Assembly: GCA_016929195.1 (NCBI GenBank)
Contig: JAFGJG010000112.1
Span: 1-44,483 of the forward strand
DNA from: Thermoleophilaceae bacterium
GTDB lineage: Bacteria > Actinomycetota > Thermoleophilia > Solirubrobacterales > Thermoleophilaceae
DNA: 44,483 bases
Direction of reading: 5' to 3'
The notes under the pieces: model-generated
What the model saw: only the letters and a program-made list of their open reading frames with translations
Database searches by the model: none
Told to the model about the DNA's origin: nothing
Shown here: positions 22,706 through 30,970 of the stretch, piece by piece
Layout of the letters: every line of letters starts with the position of its first letter
Numbering within the stretch: the stretch's first letter is position 1
Position numbers and translations under genes: made by a program

Positions 22706-23463
22706 GCCGCTCTTGGCAGAGCGGCGAGCCGGGTCGGCGGCGCGGGTGCGGGCACCGCGTCGCCCAGGAACGAGACCCGCAGCGCGGACCTGATGACGCG
22801 CCCGCGGACGGTGCGCATGCGGAAGGCGCGCGCATCCGGGCGCGACGAGACCGCGCGCAGCAGCCGGCCGCCGGCGAAATGGAGGCCCACGCCGTCGCTC
22901 GCGGCGTAGCCGGGGCGCATCCCGCCGCGCAGGGCCAGCCGGTAGGCGTCCTCGCGGCCGCTCTCGGACTCGTAGTGGACGGTGTTGCTGCAGCCGAGGA
23001 GGCCGAGCCCGGTGTAGCGCTCCGGGGTGCCGTGGAAGCCGGTGATGCCCTCGGCGAACCAGCACAGCGACCCCGCGCTGACGCCGGACAGGACGATCCC
23101 GCGCTCCCACGCCTCGCGCATCACCGCGTCGATGCCGTGCGCCTGCCAGACGCCGAGCAGGCTGATCACGCTGCCGCCGCCGACGTAGATCAGGTCCTGC
23201 GAGAGCAGGTGCTCGCGCCAGCCGGAGGCGCCCCCGCGGCGGAACAGGGAGATGTGCGACGGCTCGCAGCGGTCGGCGGAGAATGCCTGGTAGAAGCGGA
23301 CGATGTAGTGGTCCGCGTCCCCGCTCGCCGACGGCAGGAAGCAGACGCGCGGGCGCTCACGCCCCGTCGCCCGGAGCACGTAGTCGTCGAGCAGCGGATT
23401 GCCGGCCTCCATCGAGAACCCTCCACCCCCGAGCGCCACGATCTGACGTCGGACGCCGCGCAT
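22702..23463 (-). CDS. Peptidase S51-like protein, copy 1
   Basis: 253 residues from ATG 23461-23463. Same architecture as its downstream neighbour: IVALGGGGFSME (8-19), VCFLPSASGDADHYIVRFYQ, LIYVGGGSVISLLGVWQ (91-107), elbow LSGVSAGSLCWFAEGI with Ser129 in the same position. GHGT... regions and the DGVGLHFAGGRL strand are also shared. The two are tandem duplicates that have diverged substantially. It follows the DUF1254 gene by 32 bases on the same strand and may be the tail of that operon. No signal peptide, cytoplasmic. Confidence 0.88.
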   Translation of the reverse strand: MRGVRRQIVALGGGGFSMEAGNPLLDDYVLRATGRERPRVCFLPSASGDADHYIVRFYQAFSADRCEPSHISLFRRGGASGWREHLLSQDLIYVGGGSVISLLGVWQAHGIDAVMREAWERGIVLSGVSAGSLCWFAEGITGFHGTPERYTGLGLLGCSNTVHYESESGREDAYRLALRGGMRPGYAASDGVGLHFAGGRLLRAVSSRPDARAFRMRTVRGRVIRSALRVSFLGDAVPAPAPPTRLAALPRAA

Positions 23464-23495
23464 CGGCTCGACGGTAGGGGCGCCCGGCCACCCCG

Positions 23496-24878
23496 TCAAT
23501 CGATTTGCGCGTTGTGTCGAGCGGCCTTCGACAGAAGGTCCATACGCCGGACCGGCGGCGGCCGCCACGCGCCGGACAGGACGCTCCGCCGCGGCCGGTA
23601 GATGCGCAGGTTGAGTCGGAACTCCCCGCGCGGCGTGGGCAGCCAGTTCACGTTCCTCTCGGTGGGCTTGGTGCGCTGGAGCAGCACGACGACGCTGCCG
23701 TCGGCCTTTCTGCGGAGCGGCGGATGGCTGTCGCCGATCGCGTATCGGCGCTGCGGGTTCGCGACCAGGTAGCCGTCGCCGTCGTAGAGGGTCAGCGACC
23801 AGAACGCCCGGTTCGGCGGGTCCTTCGGGAACACGAGCCGGTAGGGGTGCGAGCCGTCCAGAGGCGTGCCCGTGGAGTCTCCGAAGGCGGTCGGGTAGAT
23901 CGCCTCCTCACGGGTGTTGGCGCCGAGCCCGAGGGTCGCGACGCCCGCGCGGAACGTGTAGTCGGTGCCGTAGCTCCCGATGTTCTTCTGCGGGATCGCC
24001 CAGCCTCCGTTGGCGGCTGCCTGGCTCTGGATCGTGTTCTTCGCGGTCGTGGGCAGGAGACCCGCGATGTTGTCGATCGAGCTGACCGCCGCGTCGAGCG
24101 CGTCGCCCGAGATCCCCTCGAGCGAAGCGATGCGCTCAACGATCTCGCGGTCGCGCGCGGGCGGCGGGTTGAGACGCATCTGGCGCACCAGCTCGCGCAG
24201 GAAGGCGGCGCCCGTGGGCGTGACGGCCTTCTTGGGGCGGCCGGGCCTGCACCCCTTCGCGAAGCGCCGCGGGCCGCCGGGCGGCGCGAGCCGGTAGCGG
24301 CTCATCAGCCGGACCGCACGCCGCCTGTCGGCCGAGCCGGCGGCGAGCGTCCGCCCGATCATCCAGAGCCGCCGGTGCTTCGAGCGCACGACGCGCGCGC
24401 CCGGCACGCCGCGGCCCCTGTGGCCGGCCCAGGTGATCGCGAACCGGCCGGCCTTCGACCCCGTCGTGCGCGTTCCCACGTATCCGATCGTGTTCGTGTA
24501 CGGGTCGAGCAGCTGGAACGAGAAGTAGCGGCTGCCCATGTCCGGGTGGCTGAGGACGACGGGCCCGCGGCCGAGGTCCAGGTGGGCGATCGAATAGAGC
24601 GTGTCCACGTTCGGCGCCACGACGGTCCGGCTGGCCGGCGTGGCGAAGCGGCGGGCGTTGCTGAGGCTGTTCACGGGGGCGTTGCCCTTCGCATCCGGGC
24701 AGCGCACGCTCGTCGCGGTTGCCCGCACGCGGATGAACTCGAGCAGCGGGAAGCCGTAGAGATACGCCTCCTGGGCGATCGCGCCCGCCTCGGACGGGCC
24801 GGCCGGCTCGCCGGCCGACGCGGGGACCGCACAGGCGGCCAGGGCGAGAGCGGCTGCGAGGGCTGCCTTCGCGCGCAT
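23496..24878 (-). CDS. Secreted DUF1254/DUF1214 family protein
   Basis: 460 residues from ATG 24876-24878, overlapping the upstream stop as TGATG; a GTG one codon earlier is also possible. A signal peptide (RAKAALAAALALAACAVPASAG) is followed by the DUF1254 domain (about 30-190): EAYLYGFPLLEFIRVRATAT, VVAPNVDTLYSIAHLDLGRG and GSRYFSFQLLDPYTNTIGYV. The C-terminal DUF1214 domain (about 330-440) has SHPYRLVFPKDPPNRAFWSL, TLYDGDGYLV, and the NVNWLPTPRGEFRLNLRIYRP ending. The family is common in secreted proteins but has no settled biochemical role. Sixth gene of the overlapping operon that begins with the GMC oxidoreductase. Confidence 0.9.
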   Translation of the reverse strand: MRAKAALAAALALAACAVPASAGEPAGPSEAGAIAQEAYLYGFPLLEFIRVRATATSVRCPDAKGNAPVNSLSNARRFATPASRTVVAPNVDTLYSIAHLDLGRGPVVLSHPDMGSRYFSFQLLDPYTNTIGYVGTRTTGSKAGRFAITWAGHRGRGVPGARVVRSKHRRLWMIGRTLAAGSADRRRAVRLMSRYRLAPPGGPRRFAKGCRPGRPKKAVTPTGAAFLRELVRQMRLNPPPARDREIVERIASLEGISGDALDAAVSSIDNIAGLLPTTAKNTIQSQAAANGGWAIPQKNIGSYGTDYTFRAGVATLGLGANTREEAIYPTAFGDSTGTPLDGSHPYRLVFPKDPPNRAFWSLTLYDGDGYLVANPQRRYAIGDSHPPLRRKADGSVVVLLQRTKPTERNVNWLPTPRGEFRLNLRIYRPRRSVLSGAWRPPPVRRMDLLSKAARHNAQID

Positions 24879-26242
24879 CACCGCGAGCCTCTCACAAGCC
24901 GTGCGACGCGGGTCCGCTGCTCGAACCTCCCGGGCGTGCCTGGACGCGTGCCGCCGCAGCCGGGCGCACGGCGTGCGTACCCGGATGGGTCGCGCAGCAG
25001 CTCGGCCACGGAGTCACGGATCTCGCCGTCGATGCCGCTCGGGATCTCGCCCACGCCGTCCACGCCCGAGAGCCGCTCGATGAAACCGGCGCGGAGGCGC
25101 CGGAGCATGCAGGCCTGGTCGAGCCGCACGTCGGGCGGATAGCGGTTCTCCGTCCACAGCAGCCGCCGCCCCGAGGGGTCCCAGGCGAACTCCGGCACGA
25201 TCCAGCCGCGCTCTCCCGTGCGTGTGAGCCGCTCCGGCCGTCCCACCGGGCGCACCCGGGCGCGGCCGCCGCTCCAGCGGACGCGCTGGGACCAGAGGTC
25301 CGTGGCCTGGCCCAGCACCGGCTGGAGGAAGCTGTCGCTGAACACGCTGAGGATCAGCACGTAGTCGAAGCGCGCGGGCAGGTCGAGGATGCGGGCCACC
25401 CTCGACCAGTCGCCGTAGGCGCCGGGAAGGCCGCGCGAGGACATGAACACGACTCGGTCCATCGCCGGGGTGAAGACGGCCTGCTCGTCCCACGCCGGGT
25501 TGCGCGTGAGCCGCGACGGGCGGCAGCGGCCGCGGTCGGGATCCGGCAGCCGGCAGAAGAACAGCTCGGGATCGATCGCGGTGCCGGTCGTCTCGGTGTA
25601 GAGGAACCCGGACCCGTCGGGCGCCCACCACTGCGTCTCGTACCAGTGCCCATTGCCGGGGCGCACGACGTGCTCGCCCACCAGCCGCGGCCCGCGCGGG
25701 TCGAAGCGGGCGACGTGGATCTCAGAGCGCCCGTCGCCCCCCGCGGCCGAGTTCCAGTTGAGCGCCGTCCACGCCAGGTGGCGGCCGTCCGGCGACCAGT
25801 AGGCGTGGAAGTTGTCGCTCAGCTCCGGGCCGGCCGTGAGATTCGTGCGGCGCCTCCCGTCCCGCGTCATGACCCACACGTCCGAGCCGATGCCGCCGAA
25901 CCCGGCGCCCCCGAGCCGCGCCTGGCGGCCGCTCCAGGAGTGGAACAGGATCCAGCGGCCGCCGGGACGCACGACCGGCACCTGGTTCGGGCCGTCGAGC
26001 CCGCACGTGAGGCAGCGCCGGCCGCGGCCGGAGAGCGCGGCGCTGTAGATGTGCACGCCCCCGTCCCCGCCCTCGTCGCGGCCGACCGGGTCGTGGTAGA
26101 CGACGTGCCGGCGGTCGAGCCAGTCGGCGGCCTGGCCCAGCACGTACGGGTTCGCGCGCACCCGCAGCCGGTCGGCTGAGGCCGCGCCAGGCCAGAGCGC
26201 GACCGCCGCGAGCAGCGCACCGATGAGCGCCCAACGCCTCAT
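24878..26242 (-). CDS. Secreted TolB-like beta-propeller protein
   Basis: 454 residues from ATG 26240-26242 (overlaps the upstream stop). Signal peptide RRWALIGALLAAVALWPGAASA. The mature part shows repeating WD40-like/PD40 blades: VPVVRPGGRWILFHSWSG, NFHAYWSPDGRHLAWTALNW, ETQWWAPDGSGFLYTETTG, AVFTPAMDRVVFMSSRG and PEFAWDPSGRRLLWTENRYP, about six blades. A CLTCG pair (about 80) and later lone cysteines may form disulfides. The propeller probably binds a ligand or partner outside the cell; no catalytic motif is visible. Fifth gene of the six-gene overlapping operon. Confidence 0.86.
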   Translation of the reverse strand: MRRWALIGALLAAVALWPGAASADRLRVRANPYVLGQAADWLDRRHVVYHDPVGRDEGGDGGVHIYSAALSGRGRRCLTCGLDGPNQVPVVRPGGRWILFHSWSGRQARLGGAGFGGIGSDVWVMTRDGRRRTNLTAGPELSDNFHAYWSPDGRHLAWTALNWNSAAGGDGRSEIHVARFDPRGPRLVGEHVVRPGNGHWYETQWWAPDGSGFLYTETTGTAIDPELFFCRLPDPDRGRCRPSRLTRNPAWDEQAVFTPAMDRVVFMSSRGLPGAYGDWSRVARILDLPARFDYVLILSVFSDSFLQPVLGQATDLWSQRVRWSGGRARVRPVGRPERLTRTGERGWIVPEFAWDPSGRRLLWTENRYPPDVRLDQACMLRRLRAGFIERLSGVDGVGEIPSGIDGEIRDSVAELLRDPSGYARRAPGCGGTRPGTPGRFEQRTRVARLVRGSR

Positions 26243-28740
26243 CGCAGCCGCACCGCGAAGTGCGACGCGCGCCCGGCGCGTGTCCGGAGGCGGACGACCC
26301 TCCGCCCGCCGCCGGCCGGCACCTCGATCTCGAGCGGGCCGCCGCGGCTCGGCCGGACGTAGCCGCGCAGCACCCCGCGGTCGAGGCTCACCCCCACGTT
26401 CGGGAGCCGCAGGGAGAAGCGCTTCAGCGGGAGCGACGGGCTCAGGCGGTAGCCGCGCGCGGTCGGCCTGATGCCGGCGAGGCGCGTGGTCGCGTAGAGC
26501 AGCCAGGCGGGCTGGTGCATGATCTGCCCGGCGTAGGTGCGGTCGAGGCCGATGCCGCACGCGCCCGGGTCCTCCGCGAACCACGAGTGGCACGCGTCGT
26601 CGACCGAGATGATCCCGTTCCAGCGGTTCGGGAAGGCGTGCGCGTGAGCGGCGAGCGTGTTGCGCTCGAGCTCGTCGAGCGCGTAGCGGGCCGCTCCGGG
26701 GACCGTGCCGTCCAGCTCTCCCAGCGCCCAGGTGAGCCAGCCGTTGATCGCGTACCAGACCCCGCCCACGTAGACGGCGTTGCCGCCGCCGATCCCCGGG
26801 CCGCCCACGCGCTCGGTCACGCCGGGGTCGGCGGCCGCCGGGGACATCGAGGAGCCGATCCGGCTCGAGCCCGTGAGGAAGCGCCTGATCGCCGCCACGA
26901 GCGTCCGGGCCCGGTCGCGGCTCGGCACGCCGGCCAGGATGTTCCACGGCTGCGGCTCGCCGAAGACCGCCCCCGTCCCGATCGGGCGGTCGCCGGCGAA
27001 CCCGCGGGTGTACCAGCGGCCGGTCCACTGGGTCCGCTGGAAGCTGCGGAGCTGCGCCCCGCGCCTGCGCAGCGTGCGCGCGAACGAGCGGTCGCCGCGC
27101 GCGTCCGCGAGCTCGGCGAGCCGCGGGTACACGTACGCGAGCTGGGCCGACACGAGCGTGGACTCCGTCATCCCGAGCAGCGCGCCGGAGAAGTCCGACC
27201 AGTCCCCGGTCGCGGTGGTCCGGTAGCCGCCGTTCGGCCCGCGCAGCGACTCCTGGTGCGCGTATGCGCGCTTCAGGTGCGCCCAGAGCGAGGCCGCGCC
27301 CCCGTCCCGGTACGGCACGCGCGCCCGGAAACCGCGGAAGTCGCGCGTGGCGAGCCCGTACTCGGCCGCCGACCAGAGCAGCCACAGGTCCATGTCGTTC
27401 GACGGCTCGAGCTCGGCCGGGCGGCAGAGCGACCCGGTGCCGTACTCGATCGGGCCCGTGCGCGGCTGCTGCCGAGCGGAGTAGAGCAGCACGTCGCGCG
27501 CGAGCCGCGGTGCCGCGTAGACCATCGGCAGCATGTGCTGGAGGGGGTCCCGGTAGGCGATCTGGGAGCCGAAGGTCCCGTACTGGTAGTAGCCGCCCTG
27601 CGAGATCACGTGGCGTCCGGCGCACTCCTCGTAGCTCGCTCCCGAGCGGACGGTGTACGCGGCCCAGGCGAGCTCACGCGCGAGCCAGCGCCGCGCCCGG
27701 CCGAGCCGCGCGCGCGGAAGCCAGCGCGCCCAGCTGCGCTGACTGCGCACGAGCGGGCGCGGGGCGGCGCGCCAGCGCCTCACGAGCCGGCCGACCGCGG
27801 CAGGCCGAGCGGCGCCGTACGCGTAGCGGAGCGTCACCGATTCGCCCGGCGCCAGCCGGAGCGGCGCGCGGAACGCGAAGAGCGTTCGCCCGGTCGCGCC
27901 CGGCGCGGTGGCAGGCGCAGGACGCGGGTCGAGGCGCCCGGCCCGCACAGCCGCGGGCGCCGCGCGCGTACCGGCGCCGAAGAAGCGGCCGGCGTCGGTG
28001 GCGTGCCCGCGCACCGGGCCGCGCAGCGCCGCCGCGAAGATCGCGAGCGGGCGGCGGTCCGCCCCCTCGGCGGCCTGCCGGACCGACAGGGCGCGCAGAC
28101 CCGCCCGCCAGCGCGGGACGCCGAGCCCGCGCGCACGCTTCGTGGCCGGCTCCCATGGGTTGACGCCCCAGTACTCGAACCAGGTGACCGGGCGGACGCG
28201 GCCCGAGCGGTTGCGGATCGTCACGTCGTGGAGCAGCACGGGGTCGTCGCCGAAGGGGGCGTAGACGTGCTCGAGCACGTCGAGACCGCGGGTGGCCAGC
28301 CTCCGGCGGAAGTAGCCGGCGCCGAAGACGCGCTCGGTCGCCGCGCCGCGCGGGCGGTCGGAGTAGAGCGTGCTGATCGTCCTCCCCCCGGCGCGCAGCC
28401 AGCCGAAGCCGCCGGCGTACTGGCGGTCGGCCTCCGCGTACCGATTGACCCACTCGTAGACGCGGTCCTGGCTCCAGAGCTGGGTGAAGCCGTGGTTGTA
28501 GGCGTTGGCCACCACGTGGTCGTTGCCGAGCTGTGACCACGCGATCGTCGGGTCGGGCACGTCCGCGAGCTCGGCGCGCCGCGCCCGCGGGTCGCGCGCC
28601 TCGTCGATCCGGTAGTCGTAGGCGGGCAGGCCGAAGCGGTCCTCCGTCCAGCGCCCGAACGCGCCGCTGCCGTAGGGGGCCGCCGCCGCCTGCGCCGGAA
28701 GCGCCAGCGCGAGCGCGGCCAGGACGACCGCCCGCCTCAT
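26239..28740 (-). CDS. Secreted GH94/GH36-like glycoside hydrolase or phosphorylase
   Basis: 833 residues from ATG 28738-28740 (overlaps the upstream stop as ATGA). Signal peptide RRAVVLAALALALPAQAAAA. Residues 25-340 form a beta-supersandwich (RVRPVTWFEYWGVNPWEP); then an (alpha/alpha)6 barrel with GYYQYGTFGSQIAYRDPLQ, similar to the FRDQLQD motif of GH94 cellobiose phosphorylases, and TGDWSDF at about residue 510, in the place of the GH94 general-acid DWND motif. A C-terminal beta-sandwich (RLSPSLPLKRFSLRLPNVGV) closes it. GH94 enzymes are normally cytoplasmic; a secreted member in an oxidative operon is unusual and could act hydrolytically on a beta-glycoside. Fold fairly sure, substrate unknown. 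Confidence 0.85.
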   Translation of the reverse strand: MRRAVVLAALALALPAQAAAAPYGSGAFGRWTEDRFGLPAYDYRIDEARDPRARRAELADVPDPTIAWSQLGNDHVVANAYNHGFTQLWSQDRVYEWVNRYAEADRQYAGGFGWLRAGGRTISTLYSDRPRGAATERVFGAGYFRRRLATRGLDVLEHVYAPFGDDPVLLHDVTIRNRSGRVRPVTWFEYWGVNPWEPATKRARGLGVPRWRAGLRALSVRQAAEGADRRPLAIFAAALRGPVRGHATDAGRFFGAGTRAAPAAVRAGRLDPRPAPATAPGATGRTLFAFRAPLRLAPGESVTLRYAYGAARPAAVGRLVRRWRAAPRPLVRSQRSWARWLPRARLGRARRWLARELAWAAYTVRSGASYEECAGRHVISQGGYYQYGTFGSQIAYRDPLQHMLPMVYAAPRLARDVLLYSARQQPRTGPIEYGTGSLCRPAELEPSNDMDLWLLWSAAEYGLATRDFRGFRARVPYRDGGAASLWAHLKRAYAHQESLRGPNGGYRTTATGDWSDFSGALLGMTESTLVSAQLAYVYPRLAELADARGDRSFARTLRRRGAQLRSFQRTQWTGRWYTRGFAGDRPIGTGAVFGEPQPWNILAGVPSRDRARTLVAAIRRFLTGSSRIGSSMSPAAADPGVTERVGGPGIGGGNAVYVGGVWYAINGWLTWALGELDGTVPGAARYALDELERNTLAAHAHAFPNRWNGIISVDDACHSWFAEDPGACGIGLDRTYAGQIMHQPAWLLYATTRLAGIRPTARGYRLSPSLPLKRFSLRLPNVGVSLDRGVLRGYVRPSRGGPLEIEVPAGGGRRVVRLRTRAGRASHFAVRLR

Positions 28741-29513
28741 CGCACCGCCGCCAGCATCTCGCGCGCCACCGCCTCGGGGTCGTCGTAGAAGGGCGTGTGG
28801 CCCAGCCCCGCGAGCGTCACGTGACGCGCCGCGGGGAGCGCGCGGCGTGCGCGCGGCGCCTGGCGGCCGTAGAGCAGCAGCAGGTCGCGGCTGCCCCAGA
28901 GGACGCTGACCGGCACCCGCAGCTCGTGCCCGTCCCGGAACGTGTACCGGTCGAACGCCGCGAGCGCCCGGGCGAACGCGGGCGCCGCCCAGAAGTCCTC
29001 GAGCGTGGCGCGGGCCTCGGCGGGTGGGATGAGCCAAGGGCGGGCGAACTCCTGGCCCATCAGGAGCGTCCGGCCGGCCGGCTTCGCGGACAGGGCCAGA
29101 GCGGCGCGGCGGACCGGCTCCGGCACGCCGTGGGCGGAGCCGAGCGAGAGCTGGCAGAAGCGGCGCTCGCGCGGGGTCCAGAAGCCGACCGGCGAGATCG
29201 CGGTGACCGACCGGGCGGCGCCGCGGCGCCCCAGCTCGAGCGCGATCCCGCCGCCCATCGAGTTTCCCGCCACGTGCGGCGTCGGGATGCCGAGCTCGCC
29301 GAAGAAGCGCTCGAACGCCGTGGCGAACGCGTGAACCGTCGGCTCGACGCCGGACGGCAGCGCCGGCGACTGCCCGAAGCCGGGCACGTCGGCGGCGATC
29401 ACGTCGTGGCTCTGCGAGAGCGCCTCCACGACGGGGCTCCACACCTGCAGGCGGGACCCGATCCCGTGGATGAGGACGAGCGGCTGGCCGGAGCCCCGGC
29501 GGGCGTGGTTCAA
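28737..29513 (-). CDS. Alpha/beta hydrolase
   Basis: 258 residues from TTG 29511-29513, which overlaps the monooxygenase stop as TTGA; a longer open frame upstream is only antisense or shadow sequence. The fold is clear: GQPLVLIHGIGSRLQVW (9-25) with the oxyanion HG, DVPGFGQSPALP (42-53), nucleophile elbow VAGNSMGGGIAL with Ser85, VSVLWGSRDLLL with the acid Asp, and LAGLGHTPFYDDPEAVA with the catalytic His. Downstream of a Baeyer-Villiger enzyme, which makes esters or lactones, an ester/lactone hydrolase is the expected next step. Confidence 0.92.
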   Translation of the reverse strand: MNHARRGSGQPLVLIHGIGSRLQVWSPVVEALSQSHDVIAADVPGFGQSPALPSGVEPTVHAFATAFERFFGELGIPTPHVAGNSMGGGIALELGRRGAARSVTAISPVGFWTPRERRFCQLSLGSAHGVPEPVRRAALALSAKPAGRTLLMGQEFARPWLIPPAEARATLEDFWAAPAFARALAAFDRYTFRDGHELRVPVSVLWGSRDLLLLYGRQAPRARRALPAARHVTLAGLGHTPFYDDPEAVAREMLAAVR

Positions 29514-30970
29514 GCTGCCCTCTCGGCCGGGCGCACCTCGCGGAACTCCTCCGGGCGGACCGCCCGCGTTGCGCGCACGTACTCCAGCATGAAGCCGGGC
29601 CAGTTGTTCACGACCCGGCCGGTGCCCTCGTCGCGGTACCAGTTGCGGCAGCTCGCCCACACCGAGCCGCGCAGGCGCTCCTGCACCCGCCGGGTGGAGC
29701 CGTGCTGGACCTCGGGCCGCACGTCGAGCGCCGCCCCCGAGCGGCGGGCGCGGCGGATCGCGTCGAGCGCGTAGCCCACCTGCGCCTCGATCATCACGAT
29801 GATCGACCCCACGCCGAGGTTCGTGTTCGGGCCGTAGAGGACGAACATGTTCGGGAAGCCGGACACCGAGATGCCGAGGTGCGCCTCGGCCCCGGCGGCC
29901 CACGCCTCGTCGAGCGTGCGCCCGCCGGCGCCCGCCACCCGCATCGGCATGACGAAGTCGCCTGACCGGAAGCCCGTTCCGTAGACGACGCAGTCGGCGG
30001 CCCGCTCGCGGCCGTCCGCGGTGACCACCCCGGCCGGAGTCAGGCGCTCGATCGGATCCGTGACGAGCTCCACGTCCGGCCGCTGGAGGGCGGGCAGGTA
30101 GTCCGAGCTGAACAGGATCCGCTTGCAGCCGAACGGGTGGTCGGGCCAGGCCCTGCGGCGCACCTCGGGGTCCTTCAGCTGCGAGCGCATGAACAGTGTC
30201 GACCAGCCGCGGAACAGCCACGCGAGCGGGCGCAGCCGCGTCAGCCCCAGCACGAACAGCTCCATGAAGGCCCACATGCCGTAGCGGCGCAGGCCCTGGA
30301 GCCCGGGCACGCGCTCGATCAGCCGCCGCAGCGCGGACGGGTACGGCGAGTTGTCGCGCGGCAGCATCCACGGCGCGCTCCGCTGGTAGACGTCGACGTG
30401 CGCGGCGCGCTCGGCGACCGGCGGGACGAACTGGACCGCGCTAGCGCCGGTGCCGATCACCGCCACGCGCTTGCCGGCTAGGTCGTAGCCGTGGTCCCAC
30501 TCGGCCGAGTGGAACGAGCGGCCCGCGAACTCGTCCATGCCGGGGATCGACGGCAGGCGCGGGCGGCTCAGCTGGCCGCACGCGAGGACGAGCGCGTCCG
30601 CCTCGCACGTCTCGCCGGCCCTCGTGCGCAGGGTCCAGCGGGCCGTGGACTCGTCGAAGTCGGCCCGCTCGACCTCCGTGCCGGTCCGGATGCGGCCGGT
30701 CACGCCGTGCTTGCGCGCGGTCTCGCGGAGATAGCCGAGGATCTCCTGCTGCGGGGAGCACGGCTGCGACCAGTCGCGGCGCTGCTCGTAGGAGTAGGAG
30801 TAGAGGTAGGAGGGCACGTCGCAGGCCGCGCCCGGATACGTGTTGTGGTGCCAGACGCCGCCGAGGCCGGGCGCGCGCTCGAACAGCGCGAAGTCCTCGA
30901 TCCCCTCCCGGCGCAGGGCGATCGCCATCGCGATCCCGCTGAACCCGGCGCCGACGATCGCGACCCTCAC
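29510..30970 (-). CDS. Flavin-containing Baeyer-Villiger-type monooxygenase
   Basis: 486 residues from GTG 30968-30970, overlapping the GMC oxidoreductase stop as GTGA. FAD-binding Rossmann motif GAGFSG at 7-12; the Baeyer-Villiger fingerprint FxGxxxHxxxW appears as FAGRSFHSAEW (about 147-157); the NADPH Rossmann motif GTGASAVQF follows at about 173. YPGAACDVPSYLYSYSY near residue 45 is also typical. These enzymes insert oxygen next to a ketone to give an ester or lactone, using NADPH, O2 and FAD. The next gene is a hydrolase that could open that product. Confidence 0.94.
   Translation of the reverse strand: MRVAIVGAGFSGIAMAIALRREGIEDFALFERAPGLGGVWHHNTYPGAACDVPSYLYSYSYEQRRDWSQPCSPQQEILGYLRETARKHGVTGRIRTGTEVERADFDESTARWTLRTRAGETCEADALVLACGQLSRPRLPSIPGMDEFAGRSFHSAEWDHGYDLAGKRVAVIGTGASAVQFVPPVAERAAHVDVYQRSAPWMLPRDNSPYPSALRRLIERVPGLQGLRRYGMWAFMELFVLGLTRLRPLAWLFRGWSTLFMRSQLKDPEVRRRAWPDHPFGCKRILFSSDYLPALQRPDVELVTDPIERLTPAGVVTADGRERAADCVVYGTGFRSGDFVMPMRVAGAGGRTLDEAWAAGAEAHLGISVSGFPNMFVLYGPNTNLGVGSIIVMIEAQVGYALDAIRRARRSGAALDVRPEVQHGSTRRVQERLRGSVWASCRNWYRDEGTGRVVNNWPGFMLEYVRATRAVRPEEFREVRPAERAA

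Noticed and set aside
26260-28536. Long plus-strand open frame opposite the GH94-like gene
   Set aside because: Composition is that of antisense high-GC DNA and no domain is visible; the minus-strand gene has a signal peptide and family motifs.
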